Source of the DNA: Sorangium cellulosum
GTDB taxonomy: Bacteria; Myxococcota_A; Polyangia; Polyangiales; Polyangiaceae
Assembly (NCBI RefSeq): GCF_002950945.1
Contig: NZ_CP012673.1
Coordinates: forward strand, 744,001 to 808,000
Direction: 5' to 3'
DNA length: 64,000 nucleotides
The notes beneath the pieces are model-generated. The model worked only from the letters and a program-made list of their open reading frames with translations. It did no database searches and had not been told where the DNA came from. Positions 1-9,546 of the stretch are shown here, in pieces. The first letter of the stretch is position 1. The number at the start of each line of letters is the position of its first letter. The position numbers and the translations under genes were made by a program.

Positions 1-1
1 C

Positions 2-235
2 ACCGGCAACACCGGGGGCCGCGGCGCGGCCGAGCTGCGGGCGGCCATCGAGCGGGCCGACCTGGTGATCGTGTTGACGGACGTGAACAGCCACGGCGGC
101 GTGCTGCTCGCGAGGAAGCTCTGCCAGAAGCTCGGCCGCGCGGCCTTCATGGCCCGCCGCTGCGGCGCGGCGCGCTTCCAGCAGCTGCTCGACGCGCTCG
201 CGCAGCGGGATGCCCGGTTCCTGGCGACCGGATAA
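2..235 (+). CDS. DUF2325-like protein, C-terminal fragment
   Basis: An open frame enters from the left edge and stops at TAA 233-235, giving the last 77 residues of a protein. The piece reads as an alpha/beta fold with a Gly-rich entry (TGNTGGRGAAELRAAI), a hydrophobic strand (DLVIVLTDVNSHGG) and a Cys-containing end (ARRCGAARFQQLL). That order resembles the small DUF2325 family, whose function is not known. It ends 17 bases before the sulfate-binding protein gene on the same strand, so the two are probably co-transcribed. Family assignment rests on pattern memory only; the start and N-terminus are outside the window. Confidence 0.6.
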   Translation, partial: TGNTGGRGAAELRAAIERADLVIVLTDVNSHGGVLLARKLCQKLGRAAFMARRCGAARFQQLLDALAQRDARFLATG

Positions 236-252
236 GGGAGTAAGGACGATCG

Positions 253-1302
253 ATGCGACGCTTGATCACGTTGGTCTGTTGTGTGCTCACGCTGGCCCTG
301 GCCGCGTGCTCGAAGGGCGACGCGACGGGCGACGCCCCCGGCGCCGCGACCAAGTCGGGGCGGGTGCAGATCCTGAACGTCTCGTACGACCCCACGCGTG
401 AGCTCTACGAGGAGGTGAACGCCGCCTTCGCGAAGAGCTGGAAGGCGCAGGCCGGACAGGACGTCACCATCAAGCAGTCGCACGGGGGCTCGGGCAAGCA
501 GGCCCGGTCGGTGATCGACGGGCTCGAAGCGGACGTGGTCACGCTCGCGCTCGCCTACGACGTCGACGCGATCGCGTCGGCGGGGCTCATCAAGGAGGGG
601 TGGCAGGCGCGCCTCAAGGACAACAGCGCTCCGTACACGTCGACCATCGTCTTCCTGGTGCGCGGCGGCAACCCGAAGGGCATCAAGGACTGGGACGATC
701 TCGTGAAAGAGGGCGTGTCGGTCATCACGCCGAACCCGAAGACCTCGGGCGGCGCGCGGTGGAACTACCTCGCTGCGTGGGGGTACGAGATGAAGCGCTC
801 GGGCGGCGACGAGGGGAAAGCGAAGGACTTCGTCGGCCGCCTGTTCAAGAACGTGCCGGTCCTCGACTCGGGCGCGCGCGGATCGACCACGACGTTCGTG
901 GAGCGCGGGATCGGCGATGTCCTGATCGCCTGGGAGAACGAGGCGCTGCTCGCCGTGAAGCAGGCCGGCAAGGACAAGCTCGAGGTGGTCGCGCCGTCGG
1001 TCAGCATCCTGGCCGAGCCGCCGGTCGCGGTGGTGGACAAGGTGGCCGACAAGCGCGGGACGCGGGCGGTCGCGGAGGCGTACCTCAACTTCCTGTCCAC
1101 GGAGGAGGGGCAGCGCATCGCGGTGAAGCACTTCTACCGCCCGCGCCACGCGGCGACCCTCGCGGCCGCGGAGTCGGAGGGCGCCTTCCCGAAGCTCGCG
1201 CTGTTCACGATTGACGAGGTGTTCGGCGGGTGGCAAAAGGCCCAGAAGGCGCACTTCTCCGACGGCGGCGTCTTCGACCAGATTTACCAGGCCGGCAAGT
1301 AG
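253..1302 (+). CDS. sbp: Sulfate ABC transporter substrate-binding lipoprotein
   Basis: Periplasmic sulfate (or thiosulfate) binding component of an ABC importer, 349 residues, the usual length for the family. Residues 1-19 form a lipoprotein signal ending in the lipobox LAAC (Cys19), so the mature protein is probably membrane anchored rather than free. Family signatures include [12 protein letters not shown] near residue 41, [12 protein letters not shown] (anion-binding loop), [13 protein letters not shown] and the [10 protein letters not shown] segment. An AAGGA-type ribosome site precedes the ATG. The permease genes cysT and cysW follow directly, so this is one operon supplying sulfate for cysteine synthesis. 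Confidence 0.95.
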   Translation: MRRLITLVCCVLTLALAACSKGDATGDAPGAATKSGRVQILNVSYDPTRELYEEVNAAFAKSWKAQAGQDVTIKQSHGGSGKQARSVIDGLEADVVTLALAYDVDAIASAGLIKEGWQARLKDNSAPYTSTIVFLVRGGNPKGIKDWDDLVKEGVSVITPNPKTSGGARWNYLAAWGYEMKRSGGDEGKAKDFVGRLFKNVPVLDSGARGSTTTFVERGIGDVLIAWENEALLAVKQAGKDKLEVVAPSVSILAEPPVAVVDKVADKRGTRAVAEAYLNFLSTEEGQRIAVKHFYRPRHAATLAAAESEGAFPKLALFTIDEVFGGWQKAQKAHFSDGGVFDQIYQAGK

Positions 1303-1307
1303 GTTTC

Positions 1308-2228
1308 GTGTCTCTTCTCTGGCGACGACAGAGCGTCCTGCCCGGCTTCGGGCTCGCGATGGGTATCACGGTCACGTACCTGTCGCTCCTCGTGCTCGTC
1401 CCGCTGTCGATGATCTTCCTGAGGACGGCGACGCTCCACCCCGGCGAGATCTGGGCGGTGGTGACGTCGCCGCGCTCGATCGCCTCGCTCCAGATGAGCT
1501 TCAGCGCGTCGCTCATCGCCGCGGGCATCAACGCGGTGTTCGGGGTGCTCGTGGCCTGGGTGCTCGTGCGGTACAGCTTCCCGGGCAAGTCGATCGTCGA
1601 CGCGCTCGTCGACCTGCCGTTCGCGCTCCCGACGGCGGTCGGCGGCATCGCGCTCACGGCCATCTACGCGCAGCAGGGGTGGGTGGGGCGGTACCTCTAC
1701 CCGCTCGGGATCCAGAGCGCGTTCAGCCGCCTCGGCGTGGTCATCGCGCTGACCTTCGTGGGGCTCCCGTTCGTGGTGCGCACGGTCCAGCCGGTGATGG
1801 AGGAGCTCGAGGTCGATCAGGAGGAGGCGGCGGCGTCGCTCGGGGCGGGCCGCTTCGTGATCTTCACGCGTGTCCTCTTGCCGTCGCTCTGGCCGTCGAT
1901 CCTCACCGGGTTCGCGATGTCGTTCGCGCGGGCGTTCGGCGAGTACGGGTCGGTCGTGTTCATCTCCGGGAACATGCCGTTCAAGACCGAGATCACGCCG
2001 CTCGTCATCATGACCAAGCTCGAGCAGTACGACTACGCGGGCGCGACGGCGCTCGCGGCGGTCATGCTGCTCTCCTCCTTCGTCCTCCTCTTCCTGATCA
2101 ACCGGCTCCAGGCGTGGAGCGGCGCGCGCGTCTCGTCGCGCAGCCCGGTCGAGGCGCCGCGCACGGCGACCGCCGGGGCCGCCGGGGCGGGGGCCGCCGG
2201 AGGCAACGCGCCCGGGGTGGTGTCGTAG
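1308..2228 (+). CDS. cysT: Sulfate ABC transporter permease CysT
   Basis: Inner-membrane permease of the sulfate importer (CysT/CysU). The frame is open from 1230, inside sbp, but the GTG at 1308, five bases after the sbp stop, gives a normal N-terminus (VSLLWRRQSVLPGFGLAMGITVTYLSLLVLVPL) and 306 residues. Six hydrophobic segments are visible, and the cytoplasmic EAA loop that docks on the ATPase reads EEAAASLGAGRFVIFTRVLLP. The C-terminus has an Ala/Gly-rich tail (AGAAGAGAAGGN) beyond the family norm of about 275 residues. The stop codon abuts the cysW ATG, so translation is probably coupled. Confidence 0.93.
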   Translation: MSLLWRRQSVLPGFGLAMGITVTYLSLLVLVPLSMIFLRTATLHPGEIWAVVTSPRSIASLQMSFSASLIAAGINAVFGVLVAWVLVRYSFPGKSIVDALVDLPFALPTAVGGIALTAIYAQQGWVGRYLYPLGIQSAFSRLGVVIALTFVGLPFVVRTVQPVMEELEVDQEEAAASLGAGRFVIFTRVLLPSLWPSILTGFAMSFARAFGEYGSVVFISGNMPFKTEITPLVIMTKLEQYDYAGATALAAVMLLSSFVLLFLINRLQAWSGARVSSRSPVEAPRTATAGAAGAGAAGGNAPGVVS

Positions 2229-3101
2229 ATGGCGGGCGCGGCGGGCAAGCTGCGGGTGAGGTCGCGCGCGGCGGTGCGCGGCGCGACCTCCGAGCCGACG
2301 GCGGTGCGCTGGGCGCTCACCGCGGCGGCGCTCGCGTTCCTCGGGTTCTTCCTCTTCCTGCCGGTCGTGGCGGTGTTCATCGAGGCGCTGAAGAACGGCC
2401 TCGGGGCCTACTGGAAGGCGATCACCGAGCCGGACGCCGTGGCCGCCATCCAGCTGACGCTGACGACGGCGCTCATCGCCGTGCCGCTCAACCTCGTGTT
2501 CGGCGTGGCCGCGGCGTGGGCGATCGCGCGCTTCGAGTTCTCCGGCAAGAGCTTGCTCGTCACGCTCATCGACCTTCCGTTCGCGGTCTCGCCGGTGATC
2601 TCCGGCATGATCTTCGTCCTGCTCTTCGGGGCGCACGGGGTGATCGGCCCCTGGCTGATCGATCACGACATCCGGGTGATCTTCGACACGCCCGGGATCG
2701 TCCTGGCGACGACGTTCGTGACGTTCCCCTTCGTCGCGCGCGAGCTCATCCCGTTCCTGGAGAGCCAGGGGGCGGACGAGGAGCACGCGGCGCTGTCGCT
2801 CGGCGCGAGCGGGTGGAGCATGTTCTTCCGGATCACGCTCCCGAACGCGAAGTGGGGTCTGCTCTACGGCGTGGTGCTCTGCAACGCGCGGGCGATGGGC
2901 GAGTTCGGCGCGGTCTCGGTCGTCTCGGGCCACATCCGGGGACAGACCAACACGATGCCGCTGCACGTCGAGGTGCTCTACAACGAGTACCACTTCTCGG
3001 CGGCGTTCGCCGTCGCCTCGCTCCTCGTGCTCCTCGCGCTCCTCACGCTCGTCGTGAAGCGCCTCATCGAGCACAGGGCGCAGCGCGAGACCGCGCCGTA
3101 A
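2229..3101 (+). CDS. cysW: Sulfate ABC transporter permease CysW
   Basis: Second inner-membrane permease of the sulfate importer, 290 residues, starting immediately after the cysT stop. It has six membrane segments and the conserved EAA loop ([28 protein letters not shown]). The stretch [28 protein letters not shown] is typical of CysW. Usually cysA, the ATPase, follows; here the next gene is a tRNA and no ABC ATPase is found anywhere in the window. The ATPase must be encoded elsewhere or shared with another importer. Confidence 0.94.
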   Translation: MAGAAGKLRVRSRAAVRGATSEPTAVRWALTAAALAFLGFFLFLPVVAVFIEALKNGLGAYWKAITEPDAVAAIQLTLTTALIAVPLNLVFGVAAAWAIARFEFSGKSLLVTLIDLPFAVSPVISGMIFVLLFGAHGVIGPWLIDHDIRVIFDTPGIVLATTFVTFPFVARELIPFLESQGADEEHAALSLGASGWSMFFRITLPNAKWGLLYGVVLCNARAMGEFGAVSVVSGHIRGQTNTMPLHVEVLYNEYHFSAAFAVASLLVLLALLTLVVKRLIEHRAQRETAP

Positions 3102-3315
3102 CACGCGCCGCGGCTTGCGGAACGTACACGGCCGGCTACCTCGGACGAAGGCCGGGGCGCGGGCGGCACGCGGCGGGTGAGCAGCGCGGGCGTGGGCGCA
3201 GGGCAGCGGGGCAGCGGGGTCGAGCTGGCTCGGCTGAGGAAATGTGTATCGAGGGCCCAGCGGGCGTTGACAGCAGGACCGGGATGAGGCATGACCTCCC
3301 GCCGCTTCGACAGTC

Positions 3316-3387
3316 GGTGAGGTAGCCAAGTGGTTAGGCAACGGTTTGCAAAACCGTTATACGCGGGTTCGAATCCCGTCCTCACCT
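3316..3387 (+). tRNA. tRNA-Cys (GCA)
   Basis: The folded cloverleaf is clear. The acceptor stem is GGTGAGG (3316-3322) with CCTCACC (3380-3386), the D arm is GCC/GGC, and the anticodon stem is ACGGT/ACCGT. The loop TTGCAAA carries anticodon GCA at 3348-3350, the T arm has loop TTCGAAT, and the discriminator is T3387. The 3' CCA is not encoded (CCG follows). It lies about 210 bases after the sulfate transporter genes. Confidence 0.95.
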
Positions 3388-3565
3388 CCGCAAGTCCGAA
3401 CCTCCGGGCCTGACCGCCGGCCGGGAAGGCGTTGCCGAGCCGGGGACGGCACGAGAGCGGTAAACGAGTCGCTTCGGACGCCGTGCTGCGCGGGAGCGCC
3501 ATGAGTCGCCTCCCGGCCGACGAGCTGGGGCCGCGGCGACTCACCTGCTCGCGTCTGCGAGGCGG

Positions 3566-4306
3566 CTACGCCGAACCGCCGCCAGGTAGCGGTCCGAACT
3601 GATTTTCGTAAGCTGCCAGCCGTGCAGCCAGGCTCTGCGCTTCTTCGCGGGCAGCCTTCGCCCTCTCCTCGGCGGCGCGGGCCTGCTCCTCACCGGTCGG
3701 CAGTACGCGCCCTTCCAGGTCGAGCCAGCGCAGCCAGTCGGTTGCAAGGCCGTGGTAGATGCCATGGCGTACTCCGAGGCGCAGACGAAGCCGCGCGCTC
3801 GTGAAGTCGCCGTTCGCCTCGTGCGAGATGCGCTCGTACGACTGCGTGGCTCGATCCAGCGCGTACGCCTCGAGCACGCCCGTGAAAGGATCGAACAGAT
3901 AGTACTCCGGGACGCGCAGGAGCTTCGCGTAGATCCGCATCTTTTCGCCGCGATCGACGGCCTCGGTGGTCGCGGAGAGGAGCTCGATCACGACGTCCGG
4001 CGTCCTGCCATCCTCCTGCCAGACAACCCAGGACTTGCGCTCTCGCTTCCTGGTCTCGAGCACCACGAAGACGTCGGGCCCGCGGAAATCGTTCTTCTTC
4101 GCCTGGAGCTCGCTGAAATAGATGGCCATGTTGCCGCCGACGTACACGTCGTCACGGTCTTGCCAGAACAGCTTCAACACCTCGATGAGCAGGTACATCT
4201 GCTCCCGGTGACGTTCCGACTCCATCGGCTCTCCGTCGTCGTAAGGGAGCTCGTCCTCCCCAGGAGGCGGAATCGGGATGTGCGAGGTGTCGCTCTGGAA
4301 GGGCAT
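3566..4306 (-). CDS. Uma2 family (DUF820) putative endonuclease
   Basis: A PD-(D/E)XK-fold protein of 246 residues. The core reads GPDVFVVLE (first Asp), then PDVVIELLSATTEAVDRGEKMRIYAKLLRVPEYYLFDP, giving the E...K catalytic pattern of Uma2 proteins. The C-terminus is a charged helix (EEQARAAEERAKAAREEAQSLAARL), a coiled-coil tail typical of myxobacterial and cyanobacterial members. The frame is open back to 4507, but the ATG at 4304-4306 is chosen because a GGAG site sits six bases upstream and the preceding residues are Arg-rich shadow sequence. Role unknown; the family is common in multicellular bacteria, and a second copy is at 30144. Confidence 0.85.
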   Translation of the reverse strand: MPFQSDTSHIPIPPPGEDELPYDDGEPMESERHREQMYLLIEVLKLFWQDRDDVYVGGNMAIYFSELQAKKNDFRGPDVFVVLETRKRERKSWVVWQEDGRTPDVVIELLSATTEAVDRGEKMRIYAKLLRVPEYYLFDPFTGVLEAYALDRATQSYERISHEANGDFTSARLRLRLGVRHGIYHGLATDWLRWLDLEGRVLPTGEEQARAAEERAKAAREEAQSLAARLAAYENQFGPLPGGGSA

Positions 4307-4870
4307 GCGTCGCTCCACGCCCATCCTACCCCTCGGCGCCCCCCGGCGCAGCCAGCAATCGGGCAGCCGCAGGGCGAGCCCGCTCGACTGGCGCCGCGCG
4401 TCGTGGGCAGGATCGAGCCGAGGACGACAACGGCCGCTTCGCGGGCGCCGTGCGGAGGGAACGAGGCCGCGACGGACACGTCGACGCTGCAGGGGCCGCC
4501 CTGGCAACTCAAGGCGATCCCTTGCTCGCCCGAAAGCAGGAGAAGAGCCCTTCTCCCGAGCTCAGCGAAGATCAATGCAGCTGTCTCGTCATCGAGCCAG
4601 CGCCCTTCGCCTCGTGATGCCGCGGAGCGCGACGGTCGCGGCCCTGCCCGCTGCCCGGCTCCGCCGCACACGAACCGCCGCGCCGCCGCAGCGCGCTCGC
4701 GTCGACAAGCACACGTCGCCGGCGCCACTCTCCACGGCAAGCGGGATAGCACCCGCGGAAGATCCGCTGACCGACGCCATCCGTGACGTCGGGGCCCGTG
4801 ATACGGTGGCGCGCCGGGTCTCGTCACCCTGGCGCCGCCGCGGCGCCGTTGCTCCCGGCGCGCTGACCGC
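4307..4870. other. Intergenic region between divergent genes
   Basis: This 564-base stretch separates the Uma2 gene (minus) from the penicillin-binding protein gene (plus), so it should hold promoters for both. I see no convincing gene: the open frames are Arg-rich and lack family features. A small perfect hairpin is present at 4539-4556 (GGAGAAG, loop AGCC, CTTCTCC). No clear -35/-10 pair stands out. Confidence 0.5.
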
Positions 4871-7567
4871 ATGGCCTCGGATCCCACGCAAAAGCCTGCT
4901 GCGCCGCCCGAAGGGGCGGGGGAGCGGGTCGCCCCCGTGGAGCGTACGCTCCCCTACGACCCCGGCGCGGAGGGCCCCGGGCCGCCGCCGAGCGACCGCG
5001 CGCCGACGCGGCTCTGGTCGCCGCAGCGCCCCGCGGCAGCGCCCCCGCATGCGCTGCAGCCGCCCCCGGCGGCCGCGGCGGGCGCGCCGCCATCGCCGCC
5101 GGCGGTCGCGGGCGCGCCACCTCCGCCGCCGGCGGCCCGCCCGGCGAGCGCGGAGCCCGCCCGCTCGCCGGGCCGCGTGCGCCTCCTCGTCCGGGCCGCG
5201 CTTGTATCCCCGGCGTGGGCGTGGCTCGGCGCGGCGCTCCGGGCGCTCCTCCGGCGGACGCCGCGCGAGGCGCGGCCCAAGGTGCCGCTCCGCACGGCGC
5301 TCCTCCGCTGGGCGAAGCGGCTCGCGATCGCCTTCGCCGCCCTCGCGGCCCTGGCGGTGATCACCTTCTTCGTCGTCGTCCGACACTACGAGCGCGACCT
5401 GCCGACCACCGCGGAGCTCAAGAGCTACAACCCGCCGCAGGTCACGCGGTTCCTCGCGCGCGACGGCGCCGTCCTCGGAGAGCTCTTCGTCGAGCGCCGG
5501 ACGCTCGTGCCCGTCACCGAGATCCCGCCGGTCATGAGCCTCGCCGCGCTCGCCGCCGAGGACGCCAGGTTCTACCGGCACGACGGGCTCAACTACCTCG
5601 GCATGCTCCGCGCGCTCCTCGTCAACCTGCGCTCCGCCGAGGCGCGCCAGGGGGGCAGCACGATCACCCAGCAGGTCGTGAAGAACGTGCTGCTCACGCA
5701 CGAGCGCACCCTGGACCGCAAGATGCGGGAGCTGCTCCTCGCCCGCCGCATCGAGCAGGAGCTCACCAAGGACCAGATCCTCGAGCTCTACCTCAACCAC
5801 ATCTACTTCGGCCACGGGCGCTACGGGGTCGAGGAGGCGGCGCGGTACTACTTCGGCAAGAGCGTCCGCCAGGTGACGCTCGCCGAGGCGGCGCTCCTCG
5901 CCGGCATCGTGAAAGGGCCCTCCATCTACTCGCCCCGCGTGAACCAGGAGCGCGCCGAGAAGCGACGCGCCTTCGTGCTCGGTCAGATGCGGGAGAAGAA
6001 ATTTCTACCCGAGGCGCAAATTGACGCCGCGCTCGCGGAGCCGATCCGCCTCGCGCCCGAGCCGGAGTCGTCGGACGAGCTCGCGCCGGAGGTCGTCGCC
6101 GAGGCCGAACGTGCGCTGCGGCAGGCCGTCGGGCCCGACGCCAGGGTCGGCGGCTACACGGTCGTGACGTCGGTCGACCCCAGGCTGCAAGCCGCGGCGC
6201 GCGCGGCGGTGCGCCAGAACCTCGACGCGTACGCCGCGCGGCACAGGCTCGTCGCGCCCTTCACCCGCGCGAAGGGCGACCCGGCGCCGTTCGCGGGCGT
6301 CCCCAAGGATCCGCACCGCACGTATCTCGGCGTGGTGACCGGCGCCGACGACGGCCGCGGGACGCTGGCGATCCGCGTGGGCACGGTGCAGGGCACCGTC
6401 GACCTGCGCAAGGAGCGCCGGTACAACCCGCGCGGGCTCCCGCCGAGCCGCTTCGCGGAGGTCGGCAAGGCGCTGCGCGTGCGCTTCGCGGGCGAGCCCG
6501 AGGCCGGCAAGCTCCGGCTCGACCTCGGCCCGCAGGGGGCGCTCGTCGCGATCGACGCGCGCACGCGCGAGATCCTCGCGCTCGTCGGCGGCTACGAGGG
6601 CGCGCGCGGCGGGCTCGATCGGGCGAGCCACGCGCACCGGCAGCCGGGGTCGACGTTCAAGGCCCTCGTCTACGGCTACGGCATCCACGCGCGGAAGCTC
6701 ACCGCGGCGTCGATGCTCGAGACGGACCCGACGGCGCTCGAGGGATACCAGCCCGGCAACTACGACGAGAGCGAGGGGCAGAGCCCGAGGCGCCTGCGCG
6801 AGGCGCTCGCGCACAGCGTGAACGTCGCCGCGGTGGCGGCGCTCCGGGAGGTCGGCCCCGAGGCGGTGGTCGCGTGGGCGCGCGAGCTCGGGATCACCTC
6901 GAAGCTCGGCGCCGACCTCTCCCTCGCGCTCGGCGCCTACGAGGTGACCCCGCGCGAGATGGCCGCCGCCTACGCGACGTTCGCGGCGGGCGGCACGTAC
7001 CAGCAGCCCGTGCTCGTCACGAAGATCACGGGGCCACGCGGCGAGGCGCTGCCGCTGCCGGCGCGGCCGCCGCCCCGCCCGGCGATGACCGCGGCGGAGG
7101 CGTACATCACGACGAGCCTGCTCAAGGGGGTGGTCGAGGTCGGCACGGCGAAGCAGGCGCGCTCGCTGCGCCGGCCCATCGCGGGCAAGACCGGCACCAC
7201 GAACCACGCGAGGGACACGTGGTTCGTCGGCTACTCGACCGACATCACGTGCGCCGTGTGGACCGGCTTCGACGACGCCACCCCGCTCGGCGCGAGCGAG
7301 GTGGGCAGCAGCGCCGCCCTGCCGGCCTTCGTCGCGTTCATGGACAAGGCGCACGTGGGGCGCCCGGCGACCGACTTCCCGGAGCCACCCGGGATCGTGC
7401 GCGTCCACATCGACCCGGAGAGCGGCACGCCGGTGCCGTCCGACCAGGAGAACGCGGTCGAGGAGGTGTTCCTCGCGGGCACCGAGCCGACCGGCGTGGC
7501 GCTGCCGGGCGTGGACCTGCTCCCGAACCTGCCGGGGTTGCTCGGGGACGTGCTCACGCCGCAATAA
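4871..7567 (+). CDS. Class A penicillin-binding protein (PBP1A-like)
   Basis: Bifunctional peptidoglycan synthase, 898 residues. Residues 1-140 are a cytoplasmic Pro/Ala-rich tail, unusually long, and one membrane anchor spans about 151-170. The GT51 glycosyltransferase follows with AAEDARFYRH (catalytic Glu230), QGGSTITQQ and RKMRELLLARRIEQELTK. The transpeptidase carries STFK with active Ser594, SVN at 649-651 and KTGT from Lys773, so both activities look intact. It polymerises glycan strands and cross-links peptides in the periplasm. It stands alone, ending at a hairpin shared with a convergent gene. Confidence 0.93.
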   Translation: MASDPTQKPAAPPEGAGERVAPVERTLPYDPGAEGPGPPPSDRAPTRLWSPQRPAAAPPHALQPPPAAAAGAPPSPPAVAGAPPPPPAARPASAEPARSPGRVRLLVRAALVSPAWAWLGAALRALLRRTPREARPKVPLRTALLRWAKRLAIAFAALAALAVITFFVVVRHYERDLPTTAELKSYNPPQVTRFLARDGAVLGELFVERRTLVPVTEIPPVMSLAALAAEDARFYRHDGLNYLGMLRALLVNLRSAEARQGGSTITQQVVKNVLLTHERTLDRKMRELLLARRIEQELTKDQILELYLNHIYFGHGRYGVEEAARYYFGKSVRQVTLAEAALLAGIVKGPSIYSPRVNQERAEKRRAFVLGQMREKKFLPEAQIDAALAEPIRLAPEPESSDELAPEVVAEAERALRQAVGPDARVGGYTVVTSVDPRLQAAARAAVRQNLDAYAARHRLVAPFTRAKGDPAPFAGVPKDPHRTYLGVVTGADDGRGTLAIRVGTVQGTVDLRKERRYNPRGLPPSRFAEVGKALRVRFAGEPEAGKLRLDLGPQGALVAIDARTREILALVGGYEGARGGLDRASHAHRQPGSTFKALVYGYGIHARKLTAASMLETDPTALEGYQPGNYDESEGQSPRRLREALAHSVNVAAVAALREVGPEAVVAWARELGITSKLGADLSLALGAYEVTPREMAAAYATFAAGGTYQQPVLVTKITGPRGEALPLPARPPPRPAMTAAEAYITTSLLKGVVEVGTAKQARSLRRPIAGKTGTTNHARDTWFVGYSTDITCAVWTGFDDATPLGASEVGSSAALPAFVAFMDKAHVGRPATDFPEPPGIVRVHIDPESGTPVPSDQENAVEEVFLAGTEPTGVALPGVDLLPNLPGLLGDVLTPQ

Positions 7568-7595
7568 CCCTTCCGATGTGTGCTGCTGTCATGGG

Positions 7596-7635
7596 CCTCG
7601 CCGCCCCGCGCCCGATCGCGCGGGGCGCGGCGAGG
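7596..7635. terminator. Shared hairpin between convergent genes
   Basis: Between the stops of two convergent genes (7567 and 7643) lies a long GC-rich inverted repeat. The left arm CCTCGCCGCCCCGCGC pairs with the right arm GCGCGGGGCGCGGCGAGG apart from a 2-base bulge, around the loop CCGATC. No U-run follows, as is usual at this GC content. Its position suggests a bidirectional terminator or RNA 3'-end stabiliser. Confidence 0.55.
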
Positions 7636-7642
7636 AGGCCTG

Positions 7643-9190
7643 TTATTCGACCACCCGGACCGTGGCGTCGAGCAGGTTGACGCCCGTGGCGCTGTCCCAC
7701 GTCGCGCCGCTCGAGAGGCGGATCGCATAACGCGGGTCGTCGCGCAGGCTCGCCGACGCGTCGGGGAGCCACAGCCCGAGCTGGTAGTCGCCCGGGGCGA
7801 GATCGGCCGGGAGCTGCGCCCCCAGGCAGAGCTCGCTCTCCTCGCCCGGCGCCCAGCGGCGTGGATCGGCGTCGACCTGGACGACGCGCCGCGACGCGCC
7901 CTGCTGGAGCACGAGGTACACCGGGCGCGGATTGTAGGCCCGGGCGTACCCGTCGTTGAACAGGCGCAGCCGGAGGGAGAGCGACTGCCCGCGCGCGACC
8001 TGCGCGGGGGACTCGTGGCCCGTCACGACGAAGCGGTATCCGAGGCGGCAGGTGATGGTCTCGAAGCAGCCCTCGGACTTCCAGCCGTTGATCACGTCGA
8101 GGTGATAGTCCGTGTTGAGGAAGCTCCAGTGATGCAGGGAGAGCTCGGCGAGCGCCGAGCCGCACTGGCTGCGTGGCGGGTTCGGGCCGCACGTCTCGCC
8201 TCCGACGGGGGCGAACGCCGAGTCGGCGATGGCGTACTCCTTCTCGCCGGGGAGCTGGTACGTGCCGACGTCGTCGTCGCTCGCGAGGAAGCAGTCGTTC
8301 AGGTGGCCGACGCGCGAGAGCGGCGCTCCGGAGAACGCCGTCGCTTCGGTCAGCGGGCCGCCGTACGCCTCGAGCTTGTGAGAGGGGCGGCGCGCGAGGG
8401 TCATCCGGCTCTCCGGCAACGCCCGGAGCAGCGCGTCGAAGATCTGTTTGCGGCTGTCCGGGCTCGTGAGATCGTTCGTGGAGGAGTGCCACTCGCCCCA
8501 GGCGCCGACGAAGCCGGGGTGCAGCACGGCGATCACATCGGCGTTCGCCTGGAGCACGGGGCTCAGCTGCTCGATGTGGGAGAGCACGCGGCTGAGCGGC
8601 GCGTCCTCCGGGGACACCTCCGATGCGTAGTAGAAGCGGGGGAGCACCTTCAGCCCCGCCGAGCGCGCCGCGGCGAAGCTCGCGTTGAGCTGGTCGATGA
8701 GGTTCTGGTCGATGTCCCGCGCGCGGTAGTCGTCGATGAGCACCTTGCCGTAGATCAACGTGTAGCCCTGGTCCCGGAGGCCCGAGAGCGATCCGAGGCT
8801 CCGGAGGTCCGTGAACTTGAAGACGCCGCGCTCGGGGTTGAGCACGCCGGTGCACTCGGCGTCGCCGGAAGGGTCCGCGCCCGCGGCGAACAGCTCGGGC
8901 GAGTAGGAGCGCTCCACGGTGGCGCCGCTCGACCCGCAGCTGCCGGGCGGGCCGCCCGTATCGGAGCCGCTGCCGCCGCTGCCGCCGCTGCCGCCGCTGA
9001 GCGTGCTCCCGGTGACGAACGGCTGGTCCAGCATCGCAGCGCTCGTGTCCGAGGTCAGCGCGGCGAGCGGGCTGTCGCCGCCGGAGCCAGCACCACACGC
9101 CGTGAGGAGCACCAGCGAGAGAGAGGGGACGCCGCCGCGAAGCCAGCGGGACAGGAAGTGGCGCGATGACCGGCTGCTCTGGTGATGCAT
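7643..9190 (-). CDS. DUF4874/DUF4832 domain lipoprotein
   Basis: Predicted exported protein of 515 residues with a signal peptide ending in a lipobox-like LLTAC, a Ser/Gly linker (GGSGGSGGSGS) and two regions matching my memory of the paired DUF4874 (N-terminal) and DUF4832 (C-terminal) families. The first has LNPERGVFKFTDLRSL, YGKVLIDDYR and HPGFVGAWGEWH, which look like a TIM-barrel glycosidase-type fold; the second has RLGYRFVV and a beta-rich end. The substrate is unknown, but carbohydrate binding or hydrolysis is plausible. The ATG at 9188-9190 is chosen for its GAGGAG site; the frame is open further upstream. Confidence 0.8.
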   Translation of the reverse strand: MHHQSSRSSRHFLSRWLRGGVPSLSLVLLTACGAGSGGDSPLAALTSDTSAAMLDQPFVTGSTLSGGSGGSGGSGSDTGGPPGSCGSSGATVERSYSPELFAAGADPSGDAECTGVLNPERGVFKFTDLRSLGSLSGLRDQGYTLIYGKVLIDDYRARDIDQNLIDQLNASFAAARSAGLKVLPRFYYASEVSPEDAPLSRVLSHIEQLSPVLQANADVIAVLHPGFVGAWGEWHSSTNDLTSPDSRKQIFDALLRALPESRMTLARRPSHKLEAYGGPLTEATAFSGAPLSRVGHLNDCFLASDDDVGTYQLPGEKEYAIADSAFAPVGGETCGPNPPRSQCGSALAELSLHHWSFLNTDYHLDVINGWKSEGCFETITCRLGYRFVVTGHESPAQVARGQSLSLRLRLFNDGYARAYNPRPVYLVLQQGASRRVVQVDADPRRWAPGEESELCLGAQLPADLAPGDYQLGLWLPDASASLRDDPRYAIRLSSGATWDSATGVNLLDATVRVVE

Positions 9191-9546
9191 GAAGCAGTCT
9201 CCTCGACAAGTAGAGGTGAGTGAACCTGGACCACCCGACTCGGCGGGCACGTTGTCCGTTGTCCGGAGCTCGGTGCACGGTCGATGCCACCGGATCTCCC
9301 CGCCTGAACACGAGGCCGAGGGATCAGGGGCTGCGCAACGATCGTACAGTTGCGCAGGAAGCGGACGGCGGGTGGACCAGGCAACCCACGCCTGGACCTC
9401 GCGGGCATCCCGCCAGCCGGCGCGCTGCCTCGGGCTCAGCGCCGCAGCCGTGGCCCACGCCGGCCAGGCGCGGCGTCCCGCTGAGCCCTGCGTCACGACG
9501 TCGCATGCGCCCGGCGCCGTCGCGCGCTACGTTGCGGCCCGCCCGC
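9191..9546. other. Divergent intergenic region with inverted repeat
   Basis: These 356 bases separate two divergent genes and should carry both promoters. A perfect 10-bp inverted repeat is present: GGGCTCAGCG at 9432-9441 and CGCTGAGCCC at 9479-9488, with a further GC-rich foldable stretch between the arms. It could be a structured leader for the cytochrome gene at 9547. Open frames through here are compositionally shadow-like. Confidence 0.45.
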
